A stretch of 64,000 bases of DNA from Brugia malayi (taxonomy: Eukaryota; Nematoda; Chromadorea; Rhabditida; Onchocercidae): positions 13,982,687 through 14,046,686 of the forward strand of contig NW_025062475.1 in assembly GCF_000002995.4 (NCBI RefSeq). The letters are read 5' to 3'. A program made the translations under genes and the position numbers. Shown piece after piece: positions 24,064-36,803 of the stretch; position 1 is the stretch's first letter; each line of letters opens with the position of its first letter. The notes under the pieces were generated by a model. That model ran no database searches. It worked only from the letters and a program-made list of their open reading frames with translations, and was not told the DNA's origin.

Positions 24064-25240
24064 ATGACATCTGCCGATGAACAGTTATCGGAATGTCGTG
24101 AAGTATTTTGTTACTTCGATTCAAAGGTGTGCAATTTAGAAGACTGTTGGTTAATATCTGTAATTAAATTGCTTTTTTTTTCTAAACAATATCTCTAATT
24201 AGATTCATATATTCAGGGAGATGAACGGATAGGAGTAACACAAGTTGGTGATGTTCTTCGTGCACTTGGACAAAATCCAACAGAAGCTGAGATCCAGAAA
24301 TGTTGTTCACATTGGACTGATCCTGGTATAGTTGTTAAAAATTTGTTTTTTTTAATTTGCTTACTTAATTTTTGCGAATTTTGTTTTATTTTTTTCGAGA
24401 AAAAGAAAAGAAACGATGAAATCTTATTATTATTACAATATAATACAAATTTATTAGAAGCCTCATTGATATTAACCATCTTTTATCATATGTTTGTCGA
24501 TTTTCTTTGAAAATTGTAACGCTAAAGTAGGATTCGGCGAACTTCTCCAGTTACAGCATAAATATTATATGAATTTAGATTTTATGATCTTTGATCGAAG
24601 CAGTTAAAAGATTTTTCCAGAAACTCGTATTACATTCGAAGATTTTGTCCCCATTTATCAGTCAGTGAATAAATGTCGCGAAAACCATACTCTAGAAGAA
24701 TTCGTGGAAGGATTGTCTCATTTTGATAAAGAGGTAGTTGATTTCATTTTGTGTTACTTTTGTTTTGCAACTATGTGGAAGTCATTTTTTAACTATATGG
24801 AATTTGTCGATATAGGGAAATGGCTTAATCAATATTGCTGAATTGCGACATCTTCTAACAACTCTCGGCGAACGTTTGTCAGATGAAGAAGTAAGTTAAA
24901 AATTCAAATTTTCCACGATTTGAAATCTTTTTTTTTCAATTCATGAAAAAGAAATTGTCAATAAAATTAGTGAATGGTTCTGAAAAGATTTAACACATTT
25001 ATAAGAGGTAATTATAAATAAGAAAGCTTTCTAATAATTTCAAGAAAAAAAAAAGGCTAACCGATATAATTTATATGATTCTAAATATATTTTTAAGTTC
25101 AAATTTTGTTACTTCATAATATAAATGCTATAAATTCTTATATTTCTCTTCTTTAGGTTGATCAACTTCTGGCTGGCCATGACGATTCACACGGCAATGT
25201 AAACATTTCCGATTTTGTACGAGCCATTATGCATGCCTAA
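24064..25240 (+). CDS. mlc-5: Essential myosin light chain, non-muscle MLC-5 type
   Basis: Five exons: 24064-24126, 24217-24325, 24621-24733, 24816-24890, 25157-25240; 444 nt, 147 aa, all in phase. It is a calmodulin-fold protein that wraps the lever arm of class II myosin heavy chain, stiffening it for contraction and cytokinesis. EF-hand units are visible: SECREVFCYFDSKGDERIG (first), TRITFEDFVPIYQ (second), SHFDKEGNGLINIAELRHL (third) and DDSHGNVNISDFV (fourth). The loops lack several calcium ligands, as is normal for essential light chains. The ALGQNPTEAEI and TTLGERLSDEEVDQLL linkers are typical of the family and closest to the nematode MLC-5 form. Its downstream neighbour TAF9 is, as I recall, also its neighbour in C. 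elegans. Confidence 0.95.
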
Positions 25241-25951
25241 AAAGCAATAACCTTATAGAAATACATATTTGACTTTTACATATGCCCTTATAGTAGATGT
25301 TGCAGAAGATAATCATTGTGATTGTATTCTGTAATTTATTTATATTCATGAAATGTTACTGCATAAAAAATTTTCATAAATTGTTTTTGAATTTAAGAAA
25401 GGAATAGAATCTTTGTGGAATCGACTGCTTCTTTTTTTCTTGGAGATTCGGTATTCGTGTTTTATTAACTTATCAGCTTTTAAACAAATAAACTGCAATA
25501 TTATCTTGATTGAATTTTGATATAGCGTTTGTATGGAGCAGCAAATTTAAATATTAAATTTTATTATTCATAAATTATATTCGTATTTGTGTACTTCTTT
25601 TCGAGTAAATGTGAGTTATGCTAGTGTTACCTTTCCTTTCCATTGGTTTAATGTAACTCTAAGAGAAATACTACTATTAAATATAATTTTAGAGAATCTT
25701 TTTATTTTTATTAAGTGCTAATTCTCCTCGGAAATGTAATATTTGTTAATTTTTACAGGAAATAGTTCTATGATTTAATTTTTCGATACCAAACTAAAAT
25801 TACTACTGATGAGAATTGCTAAAGAGAATTTATCTTTTTTTTGCTTCATTTAAAGACAATTTTTTGTTTGGAAATTAACATCTGAATTTCCAGTCTAATC
25901 GAGATACAACTGATTCTGAATTGACAAGATCAGCAGTAGGGATTGATTTAA
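25241..25951. other. Intergenic, myosin light chain to TAF9
   Basis: About 710 bp between two same-strand genes. An acceptor-like AATTTCCAG ends at 25892, 59 bases before the TAF9 ATG, and could be a trans-splice site. An AATAAA lies near 25486. The spacing is longish for an operon but possible. Confidence 0.5.
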
Positions 25952-27066
25952 ATGGGTAGCATACCGCATGATGCTCAGGTTATGGAGGCTATTCTAAAGG
26001 AAATGGGAATTACCGATTACGAGCCACGTGTAATTTCGCAGATGCTCGAATTTGCCTATAGGTTATGTTATTTTTAGAAATTTAAATTGAAGCATAAAGT
26101 GAAATATATTTATAGTCACATTAATGCATTAAATAGATTGCAAGAATGGCTGATATAAGTTTTTCGTAATATTGAGAAGTACGATTATTTGATAGTGATG
26201 ATGATGATGATGATAATAATAATGATAATCGTTTTCAGATATACGGCAGAAATTCTGGAAGATGCTCGATCAATCAGTGAGCATGCAGGGAAGAAGCAGA
26301 TTGATGAAAGTGATGTCCAATTTGCTATTGATAACGCAGGTCTATCTTTTAATCCTCTTCTTTGCTAATCATTTTTTGGTGATCAGCTTTCAAATTTTTT
26401 CTTTCTTAATTCCAATTTCAATTTTTTTTTAATTTTTTCACTTTTTAAATGATATTTTCTGTTATGAAATTACACTCATAATTATCATTTTTGAATGTTG
26501 CATTTATTTTTTATTTTTTTTTCCTGTCGAAAAATGTTTCTTGTGCATACTTATGTACCATTTCTACTGCATTATTCACTGATATTTGATTTCATTTCGT
26601 TTTCTTTAGGCTTTTGGAAAAGTGAGCGACCTAGTAGGCAGTTACTGGTCGAATTTGCGGAACAAAAGAATGCTGTGCCACTCCCTGCAATTCGACAAAA
26701 TTACGGATTACGTCTACCAAATGACCGATTTTGTTTGGTACAGCCGAATGTGGGATGGAAGGTAGTAGTTTTTCATTAATTATCTGAATATCATAAAATT
26801 TCAAATCTGTTGTCACTGAATCAAAACTTTTTAAAATTGCGAAAGCTGACTAACAAAAGTTTTAGTTTCTCATTCAGTTTTTGTTTCGTTATTCAGTTAA
26901 TATGTTTTAGAGTAATGAACAGCTACGTGAAATCAATGAACAGATGATCCGGAAGGAAGAGCCAATTGTACGACCAGCAGAAACAATCCGACAAACTCGA
27001 TCGGAAGCAATCACCAATTTGTTAAAACGAAAAGCACCTGATGATGAAGACTTTGATGTACCGTAA
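25952..27066 (+). CDS. taf-9: TFIID subunit TAF9
   Basis: Four exons: 25952-26061, 26239-26339, 26610-26761, 26911-27066; 519 nt, 172 aa, all in phase. The protein is a histone-fold subunit of TFIID (and SAGA-type complexes where present) that pairs with TAF6 and acts at RNA polymerase II promoters. The histone fold covers about residues 5-75: [39 protein letters not shown], then [14 protein letters not shown]. The conserved TAF9 extension follows, with [35 protein letters not shown] and PNVGWK. The C-terminus is charged and ends in DDEDFDVP. Length is close to the C. elegans protein. The upstream neighbour is the mlc-5 gene on the same strand. Confidence 0.95.
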
Positions 27067-28146
27067 ATTAAACTTTTAATCAGCAAATTTAAATATGATA
27101 ATGATGTAGTAATGCAGTGGCGGTAAAATATTTTTGGAATGTTAATCATACTTTATGGTTTTATCAAGAATTGCATAGTATATTTGAAATTTTGGAATGC
27201 AAAGATACTTTATTAATTTGAAAAAAATATCTTCTGGATATATCAGTTTACTCTTTACGACATTATTGAAATTCCGGCGTAGTAACTTCCCTTCACATAA
27301 ATACCTTCCATGGGATATATTCATATTTTATCTGTTTCTAGTTTAAGGCTGATTAATCATGGTACTTTTACTTATGAAATGTTTTAATTCGAGAATCACT
27401 CAGATATTCGAATCTACTTATCAGTAAAAGAAAAAAAAGACCTACAGAGTAGAAAGCGTAAGTCACACTATGCTCTATTATGTTTGTTCTACAGTGAAAG
27501 AATGCTCTGTTGTCATATATCATCCATATGTGTGATATCCGATAGCATGCATATTGGAAATGTGAAAATCAAGCAAGCTATTTCTTTGCATCTGCCATAT
27601 TTATTTGAAAACAAAAAAAAAAAAAAGAAATTGCTTTTCCTCACAACATAACTGCAATACAAATGACAAGACTATTTATGATCACTTTTGGTTTTGACAA
27701 AGATACAATTTTCATGTGCATTTCATTTTCCTCCCTTGGGAAGGTAGGTTATTTCAATTGTGAAGAATAGTTAAATATAAATTCTAGGAATAGTAGGGGT
27801 GAGAGTGAGGGTATTAATTCTAGACGAATACCACTATAACTGATTTTGGAAAACATTCATTAATTTCACTTTTCCAAATTCATATAGCTTTCCTAAATAA
27901 TCTTATAAATATCTCATAAATGTGTTTTTCTTCCACTGTAGGAAAGTATCTACGAATAATTTTCAGGAAATCTTATATCTTCGATTGTTCCCGTTTTTTG
28001 GCAAAATGTATATCACATCCTAATCACTAGGTGACAATACAGTTTATAAATTTAGAACTACAAATCCTATTCTCCTGACAATAGCTGAACTCACTGTAAA
28101 CAACAATACATCATATAAAACTATACAATTTCATCTAGGTGGCATT
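27067..28146. other. Intergenic between convergent TAF9 and SGT1 genes
   Basis: About 1.1 kb between two 3' ends facing each other. It should hold both 3' UTRs. A stretch near 27780-27820 is locally G-rich (AGGGGTGAGAGTGAGGG). I see no gene or repeat. Confidence 0.55.
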
Positions 28147-29745
28147 TCACCATTTTTTAAATTCCATTCCATCAGGAGGCCGAACTTCCGTGCGTTTTTT
28201 ACTTATTTCTTTCCAATTTGTACTTAGCACTGTCCCGCCACTTTCTGTATATGATTTCACCATTGCCTTCCTTGTGTCATCATCTGCATCTTTATATAAT
28301 TTCTGAAAAGATATTTCTAGGAAGAATTAGAAACCAGTAAAAATTTGGGAAATTCCATTCCATGAGAAAGCCGGATTGGATGCAATGAACAATGTAAACT
28401 AGGCATGCTGAGGCTAAAAATTACTATTACTGAGGATAACTAAAAAATAGATAACGAAATAAGCAAGTCATAATTCGACTCGACATGCACTATCCAAAAT
28501 TCGACATTCAAATCTTTAGGATTAAGATGTTTCATGCAAGAATAAACTAATAATTATGGATGTATAAAGTTTTATACCTTTCTCTGCAACGTTTCAAAAA
28601 AGCAAAACTAACGTACATAATAAACTCACTTGGAAAAGTACATTGACATCTCCTTTTTCTTCGTCATCATCTGCTTCTTTAGCAAATTTATCCCAACTAA
28701 TTAATGCCGGCTGAAAAATATATGTCAAACAACATCTTTCAATTTTGCAAAATTTATAGATTTTCCACCTGAACAGCTTAAAAGCAACCAAACGCTGAAC
28801 GAAAAAACATGCTGCTGAATAAGCAAATATATATTAGTGCAAAAGTTAATCCTTACGATATTACTAAAGTGTAACAACACTCAATACATACGATATTTTG
28901 ATATCACTTACCAGAACAATCATTCTATAAAGATATTAAACCTGAAAATAATTAAACATTTAAAAAAGACCTTATTTTTGTTTTCTTCACTTTTCTCTTC
29001 CAATGTTTCCCATTGATCTAATGTCATTTTTGCCATTTTCAATTCAACATGAAAATATTCATAACAATAAGAAAAATGATAGTATGATAATGTTAAAATA
29101 AAATAATGACGATGAAACTAGTTTCACATTTTTTCAGATTTCAAAAACTGGAAATTTCTAGCAGTAAAATTCAAATCCATCTAAACTCCCTACCAAAGCT
29201 GCTTCTTTCAGTAATACTTTATTACCACTACAAAAAAAAAAAAAACAAAACTACAGTAATAACAAAGTACTTTGGATGGTAAACACTTCAGTTCTAATGA
29301 TGTAGGATTAATCGGATGAGATAACCGTATGTTTAATAACGTTTCACCCGCTGCTACTACTGTTAAGCAACCATCTACATAATGTGCTTTACATTGTTCC
29401 AGTGTTAAGCCACGTTTCAATATTGTCACAAAAACATGTGTTTCTGTTTGATAGAAATCATATCTGAAAAAATAAGTAAGTATTTCAGAATATAATCAGT
29501 AAGGCTTTTCTCAAATCAATAATTGTTAAATCAAACAGCTCAGTAAATTTTCTTTCTTCCTCACATTCAATCAGCAACACGTAAAGCAATGTTGTCTAAT
29601 TTTTTGGAAATTTCTGAGCTTACTTCCCACAGTGTATTTAAAGAAATATTTTCTCATTAAAAAAATACCTAAAAATTTCTATAACGGCAAGACTTTAGAA
29701 TCGAAATGATTGCAATGAAACAAGAACATACTTTGTTTTCGACAT
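28147..29745 (-). CDS. SGT1 co-chaperone, CS plus SGS domains, no TPR
   Basis: Five exons: 29745-29732, 29463-29271, 29048-28971, 28710-28630, 28302-28147; 522 nt, 173 aa, in phase. SGT1 is an HSP90 co-chaperone that links to SKP1/SCF ubiquitin ligases and kinetochore assembly. Residues about 1-85 form the CS (p23-like) domain, starting MSKTKYDFYQTETHVFV and including LNIRLSHPINP. The C-terminal SGS domain has ALISWDKFAKEADDD, ESGGTVLSTNW and a final RPPDGMEFKKW. There is no N-terminal TPR; I recall the C. elegans relative (D1054.3) as similarly short. The chosen ATG follows a TTATTGCAG acceptor by about 30 bases. Oddity: exon 3 (VELKMAKMTLDQW) is preceded by ATATTTTCAT, not an AG acceptor. 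The upstream same-strand neighbour is pas-2. Confidence 0.9.
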
Positions 29746-30386
29746 ATCCTGTTCTGCGCAAATATCGGCTAGCCACTGCAATAAATTAAAACAATAACAA
29801 TTCTGCTAATGAACAGGAGAGATCGCGAGTCTTATCGTAACAAAATAAAATAACTGAGTCTGATGCGCTATCAAAAATAATAGATTTGATCTCTATTACT
29901 AATACATGAATATTATGACATGCAATAAATAACAGCTTTTCTAGAAGAATCTGTTATGGATTTTCCAGATATGAAAAGAACATTAAAAAAGACATTCTCT
30001 AAATTTCTTTTATTTGCAGCTTAGATAAGTACAAAACCAGAAAACATTGGAAAACATTGACTTTCCAACGGTATACATATTAGTCGATATTAAAGATTCG
30101 GAACACATAGATCCAGATGATCTACAAAGAGAGGTTAAAGGTTAACAAATAATACTATTTCTCCTAATTCTCAAAAATTTGATATTCCTTTATTTTAAAA
30201 TATAATCCTCTTGACATCCTTAGTATTGCAAGAATATAAAGAAAGCAATGAAAGAAAGAAATAATCAGAACAGGAAAAGGATAGGATTACCTCAAGACTT
30301 CAGACATTTCAAATATGAATTGAGACATAAGTACCGCTAAAAACAACGGACTGCACTATTTTTAGCTATAATAAAAAATGCATTGA
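29746..30386. other. Intergenic, proteasome alpha-2 to SGT1
   Basis: About 640 bp between two minus-strand genes, compatible with an operon spacer plus UTRs. A TTGCAG acceptor at 29776-29781 (minus strand) probably defines the 5' end of the SGT1 mRNA. No other gene is seen. Confidence 0.5.
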
Positions 30387-32388
30387 TTAGAGTGCACCAA
30401 GATGATCCTTCACTTGTTGCTTTGATAAACGCATGAACCCATTTTTATTGCATATCGCTATTTCCACGTTATCTTCCGTCATACCAACGTCAAAACTTTC
30501 ACGTAGTGTCAGTAAAGCTGTATGAATACCGTCATCAAGCTCTAGTGAATCACTGAATCGCTTCTCCAAAAATGTTTTTGCATTGACATCATTCTTTCCC
30601 AAAGCTGTTGCTTTCCAAGCAAAATATGCTCCCTAAATAAAGTAAAATATCATTTCTAGTTTTAAGCTACACATTCAAAAAGCATTATCGAATAATCATT
30701 TCAAGTAATTTAAAATTATGAAAACTGAAAATATTACCGAAGGATCACACTGGAACAAAAGTGGTCGACCGGGACTTGGCTCATAATCCCAGCCAGCAAC
30801 AAGCATTGACACACCGAATGGTCTTACACCGCTAAAAAAATTTTGAATTACCATATGGACATACCCGAATGACGAAAGAAGAGCTTGGAACAGAGTGATT
30901 TTTCACTAATTTTAAACAAATATTTTACCGTTAATTACATATTCCATTTGGCATACATTTCTTATTTTCTTTTTAATTCGCATCCGTTATTCATTAAGCA
31001 TTCAAGGAGGAACAGAAATATCAAACTAATAGCAAAATTACCTACCCTGACTGAGTATATTCTTGCATTACAGCAGCTAACTTTGTTACAAGTTGTGTTG
31101 TCGGTATTTCTTCGCCATACATTAATTCATATTCCATGGCCAATTTCCGCGCTTTTTTAACCAGCAATCTAGAAGACAATATGATAGGTGACATACAATT
31201 CTAAATTCAGAAAAACAGATAACAGTTCATATGTGTTACATATTCAGTAGCAGAAAAATAACGTACGAATGTAATATATTAAATATATCAATTTATAGAG
31301 TTTTATATTTCATTAAGCGTTATAAATACAAGCATCTGTAAGTAATCTAATCAAAACAAACAAACACCTATCAATCAAGAAATGGAGGGGAAATGAATGA
31401 AAGCACTCACTCATTAAAAGATGCAAAAAGATGTAGACAAACATCACACCAAAAGTTTAAAACTGCAAAAGCATATCTAAAACAGCACTGTTGCTACAGC
31501 AATTTCTGCTTAAGATATTTCGAATTATTACTGAAATGCATTTACCTGTAATCAGGCCCCATGCCACTATAAACACAACCAATATGTTGGCTAATTTTTT
31601 CTACTTTCGGTTGATCTTCATATAGCACAGATATTTTGTTTTCGGTAGCCAAAACTACGCCATCTAATGCTGAAATTAATTTATCAGTAATATTTTAAAC
31701 ATATAAGAAAATTTTCTACTTTCAGTTGATCTCATATAGCACTTATCCCGAAACTGCATAGAACAAATAAATTAGATTATAAAACACCAGTGCTGTAATA
31801 CTTAGTCATTAAGCAATACCGAAAAAGTATAACAGCAATAAATAAAATGGTGTCTAATTTGCGAGCCGCACAGGCATTAAGCAAAGCTAAATAAATAATT
31901 ATCTGTAAATGTAAATATGCATGTGTTACCGAAATGCTAACATTTTGACGGCATATTTGTTTCAAAAATGGAAAAAAATTCATTGTAGATGGATTTATAA
32001 CAGTGTTTTACGATTCCAACAGGTTATTTAAATAATATCAAACCTCGCAATCCTACTGATGGTTGCCCATTCTTCACCGCATTTAAAGCATATTCGATTT
32101 GCATTAACTTGCCAGAAGGGCTAAAATTTGAAAAATTTATAATCAAAAACAATACAGGAATCAGTTATAATTTTCAAAAAAAAAGAATGGGGGAACTCAT
32201 TTAAAATGTAGCGTGAAATCGTTAGATAATCATACCCTAGTGAGATACTGACAAATCTTTTCATAAAATATTATGAAAAAAGCAAAACTGATGATTTCAG
32301 AAAGTTCCCATTATCATTTCAAACAATAAAATAAGGCAATGTACCTGAAAGTTGTGAGCGAGAAGCCATAATGATCACTTTCACCCAT
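30387..32388 (-). CDS. pas-2: 20S proteasome subunit alpha type 2
   Basis: Six exons: 32388-32345, 32120-32044, 31669-31546, 31168-31046, 30831-30738, 30632-30387; 708 nt, 235 aa, all in phase (human PSMA2 is 234 aa). It is one of seven alpha subunits forming the outer rings that gate the 20S core, in cytosol and nucleus. The alpha-subunit signature is present at the N-terminus: [20 protein letters not shown] (about residues 7-26). Further matches include [55 protein letters not shown] and [20 protein letters not shown]. It lacks a catalytic N-terminal Thr, as alpha subunits do. The ATG lies one base after a TTTCAG acceptor, a direct hint of trans-splicing. The next gene downstream encodes SGT1, the same order I recall in C. 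elegans (D1054.2/D1054.3). Confidence 0.97.
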
Positions 32389-33647
32389 CCTGAAATATAA
32401 TTATTACAGGCTGGTTTGGTAAAGAAGTAACCTTCCGTCTAACTAACCAATAATTATTGGTGTTTTCACGTTCAGCTGATCAGTTTTGTTTAACATTTTA
32501 AAACATAAGAATTTTCTAAACAAGAATAGATGAATCTGATGCGCAACTTTCTTTAAAAATAATCAAAATGTTGTGTGTGAAGTTCTTTGAGAATGAGTGT
32601 GGAATGCTTTCAGGATAACGCAAGATATCCAAAATCTCCAGTTTTTGAAATGGTTTTTTAGATGAATATAAGACGTATGCTTACGAGCAACTTATAAAAA
32701 AAATTTTTTAACTGAAAATTTAACAAAAAAATTCAATGAAAACAACAATTTAGATAGAGTTTCTGACAAAAATCCCAAGATAATAAATGATATGCTTCCA
32801 GGTTTTTATCGCACTTTTTCTGCAATCATGAAGAAAATGAAAGTAAATCAACTGCCTGAGTACATTCCCCAAATATCTTATTGCATTAGTCATTGCATGC
32901 AACGCTAATGCCACATCCTTCTTCGCTATCCATATTGTATGTAAGAAATAGTGCGCATATATTGGAATATTTATAGAGCTATAGAGATGAAAAATGTTAA
33001 TACGAGAGTGTATCAAAGATATGGAAATAGTACGTCTATTTGATGGCCAGAGATTTCGTTGCAATTCGAAATAGTATACAAATAAAGATTGTAAAATGTA
33101 TGAAATAGTAATATAATGCGAATTGCAGGTGAGAAAGGATTTTTTTTCCTTATTTGGAAAATCTGCAGTGATTGATAATGTAACATTCAATACTGATATA
33201 TATGATATGATATGATAAATGATCTCAATTAAACAATTTATAATGAAAGAAAATGAAAAATTTTCTCCAAATTTTATTAATTCATTTTATTTTTAATTTA
33301 TTTATTTATTTATTTATATTTACCACTTATAAAATTTAAAATGACGAAACGTTTGAAATTATTGTGTTTCTCAAATATCACTTTTTTTTTTCTTTTTTCT
33401 TTTTTATTTCATCAAAATATCCGATAGCACTTTTATTCATTTAATCTTTCCATTTTTATTCCTTCTTTTCTTGCTTAAAATTTATTTTACATCTGGCAAT
33501 CATCAAAAATAACTCTCAGTGAAATCATCTTGAAATCATTTTTCCTCATTTGTCTTTCATATATCATGCACACTCTTCCTTATATTACACAGAGTTTTTT
33601 TTTTATAGTCAATTAAAAAATTCATCAAATATTATTTCCTTCTTTCC

Positions 33648-33679
<32 letters not shown>
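33648..33679. repeat. (TC)n microsatellite
   Basis: An almost pure TC run. A second TC tract follows at about 33755-33781, with a partly similar sequence before each (AAAATTCATCA versus CAAATTCATCA), hinting that the whole block of about 107 bp was duplicated. Confidence 0.9.
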
Positions 33680-35235
33680 TCCTTTATTTCCCTTTCTCCC
33701 TTGATTTTTATAACAAATTAACAAATTCATCAGGCATTATTCTTTCTTTGCTTCCCTCTCTCTCCCTCTCTCTCTCTCTCTTTATACTTTTATCATTTTG
33801 ATTATTTTCAATGCTTTCATATTCTTCAATTTACCGCTTGAAACATTATTCGTTGTGAATTTTATTCCAATAAATCCTTTCATTTCCTTTATAATCCACA
33901 TATGGCTCACCAGATGTTATCAATAGCAAAATGCTATAATTTTGGCAAATAAAATATTAATGAGTAAATTTGACTTCAAAAGAAAAAGTTAAGTTTATTT
34001 TTAAATAATTCAATTTATCGTTCTTATATTTAATCTTACTTAACTAATCAATCATATTGTTTACTTCGAGAACAAAGTTATTGATATAATATCACATAAA
34101 ATTATGTTATTTTCTTGTTTAATTAAAATTTGCCAAGTTAAAATAGAATATTATAGTAACTTAAATATAAATTAAGCATTTTGTCATATTAAATTTCAGC
34201 AACGTTTGTACTGATTATTAAAGAAATTCTTTTGCTTTTGTTTACTTTTTTCCTTTCATATAAATATATAAAGTGCATAAAATGTTTACTTTAATTCACT
34301 AAAATATGCTACACGCAGAGAAATTTATCTGATTGTTTTCCTTTATTTTGATCAGAAATCAAATGAGTCCATCAAATTATCAAAAGATTGATAAGAAATT
34401 GATAATCCTCCAAAATACTGACTTAAATTGAAGAAATAAACATCTTATATAATTCAGTTAAAATTATTAATTACTATTTTAAATGAATAAATAGAAAACA
34501 AAAGCAAATGCATTTTATAAATGAAATGGTTAATGGAAAATAACAAATTGAAGAAATTATTTAACGAAATGAAAAATTCAATGTTTTCATCAAACTATCT
34601 GATAAATCAGTAAACAAACATTAACTAATCTGAAAACGGAGTAATTTCGGATATATAAATATTCAAATTACAAATGTATTTAAATTATTTAAAATGAATT
34701 TTTAAATTTTACAATTACATACAACAATAGAAGCATATATTTTTCAAATTTCTCATTAATTACGATAATCAATCAAATTTGTTTATTTTTAAAAATGATC
34801 AATGAATCATAATTATTATCATACATCTTATCACTGATCTATTTGCTTTCTTCTTTTACTTTTTTCATTATCTTTCATTTTTGTCCTAATTTAAAAATTA
34901 TTCAAATGACGAAAATTGTTTCTCCTTCTTTCTAATTTAATTAGCAGAAAATTTGAAAATGAAATATTTTTTAAGCGTTATCTTTAATATACATTAAAAA
35001 ACCATTCAATTTTTCTTTTATTGATTAATTTATTACCAATAAAATATATTAAAAATATCAAAATGATAAATTTATGGAAAAAGTTAAAACATAAAATATA
35101 TTTGTTTTATGCTATGATTAGATTAAATTTTGAATTTGTCAAAGACTTTTTTTCTGCTATCTATATCATTTTTTCTTTATATTTCTATCAAAAAAGAAAA
35201 ATCATCATATTATCATTATATCAATCACTACATAT

Positions 35236-35268
35236 AATCATTATTATTATTATTATTATTATTATTTG
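35236..35268. repeat. (ATT)n microsatellite
   Basis: An uninterrupted run of ATT triplets. A related, imperfect TTATTA stretch lies at 35514-35548. Confidence 0.9.
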
Positions 35269-36747
35269 ATGATTATATATCATATTATAATATACAGTAC
35301 TAATCAACGATAATGTAAACTAGTTAGTAGCAATAAAGTTGTAGTTTACTAATAATAAGTTAAAATTTCAATCAAATACAATTTGTTTACATGAAGTTTA
35401 GATGTCTGTAAATAGAATATTTGCTATACTTTATAGTTGCACTTAAAATATGTTAAAAAGTAATTTGAAACATATTAAAAATAATCATATCAAGTTGATC
35501 TTTGGTCAAATTCATTATTATTATTATCATTATCATTATTATTATTAATCATTTTTAAGCTAACCTCAATTCCAATTCTCTGCAGATTAATCGTCATTGC
35601 TGTTTTAGGATGAATGATAAAAATTACTTATTTAAATTTTTATTGCTTGAATTAATTAATATAATTGAAGAAATTATCATTTATCTTCACTCCTTTTAAT
35701 ATATAAATTGTTTCAAATTATACCATTGTTATAATCTTATGTACTATTTGAATTTTCATTTTATTTTATTTTACTTCCTCACATTAATATCATTTAATTT
35801 AGTTAAATTAAACATCAGATTTCATTGATATTACTACAGATCACCCATGAAAGAATATTTATTTCTTGATACTATAATTATAAATTAATGAGAAATTTTT
35901 TTCGATATAAAAAAAAAAAAAGTTTTTTATTTTTTACAATAAAAAAATTTTTGTTAAGAAAAAAATAAGTTTTAATATAATGAAATAAATAAAATAATAT
36001 TGTAATAATAAATGTTAATATAATTTCAGGAATTTTGTGAAGAAAAATAATAGAATTACTTCTGTAACAATTAAAATAGCAAATTACTTTAACTAATCAA
36101 AAAAAAAAAAAAAAACACCAAACTTTTTTTTTTAAAGTACATACTAATTAATCATAAAAATGAAATAAATGTTAGCTGTCAAGAAATGAAGAAAAAAACG
36201 AAAGAAACAAATAAAGAAAAGAATTTCTTTCAACTGAAATAAGAAAAAAGAATTCACTTTTCATAAATTTTACTTCAAAAAAAAAAAAAAGTATTTTCGT
36301 TCTTTTTTCTTAGAAAAAAAGAAATGAAAAAAATTCAACAAAAAGTTTAACAAAATTGAAATTTAAAACATTGGATATTTGCTTTTTTTTCTTTATCTTA
36401 TTGTTTAATCATTCTCTTTTGTTTTTGTTTTAAAAGTAAAAAAAAAAAAAGAAAGCAAATATTTTATCCAATTTATATTTTAGATCTTTTTTTTCACTTT
36501 CAACTTCTTCTTTTACTTCATTGTAAGCTTCTATTAACTGATTTATTGTTAAATGATTTAAAATTGATATCAAAATAAGATAAAAATAGTTTTTACGCTT
36601 TTATTTAATTAAAATTAAAATTGTCAGATGAAAAAAAAAGAAAGAAAAAAGGAAAAAAAAAATGATATTAACACATTTCACTTTATAAAACTTTTCAATT
36701 CATTCTATTAAAATACTCAATAATATTTCATTTTTGGTTATTATCAA

Positions 36748-36749
<2 letters not shown>

Positions 36750-36784
<35 letters not shown>

Positions 36785-36803
36785 GTAATAATAATAATAA
36801 TAA
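36750..36803. repeat. (AAT)n microsatellite
   Basis: A run of about eighteen AAT triplets with a single interruption (AGT). Similar AAT tracts occur at 37694-37800 (interrupted), 42665-42762 and, as TTA, at 53746-53786. Confidence 0.9.

Noticed and set aside
29190..29215. Possible extra SGT1 micro-exon (VLLKEAAL)
   Set aside because: It lacks an in-frame AG acceptor, and the human protein has no residues at this point; direct joining of the flanking exons matches better.
32750..33190. 146-codon minus-strand ORF
   Set aside because: No recognisable motif, no splice context, no acceptor before the ATG, and aromatic/Ile-rich composition expected from A/T-rich chance frames.
36750..36803. Regular spaced repeats checked as a CRISPR-like array
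   Set aside because: These are microsatellites without unique spacers, in a eukaryotic genome.
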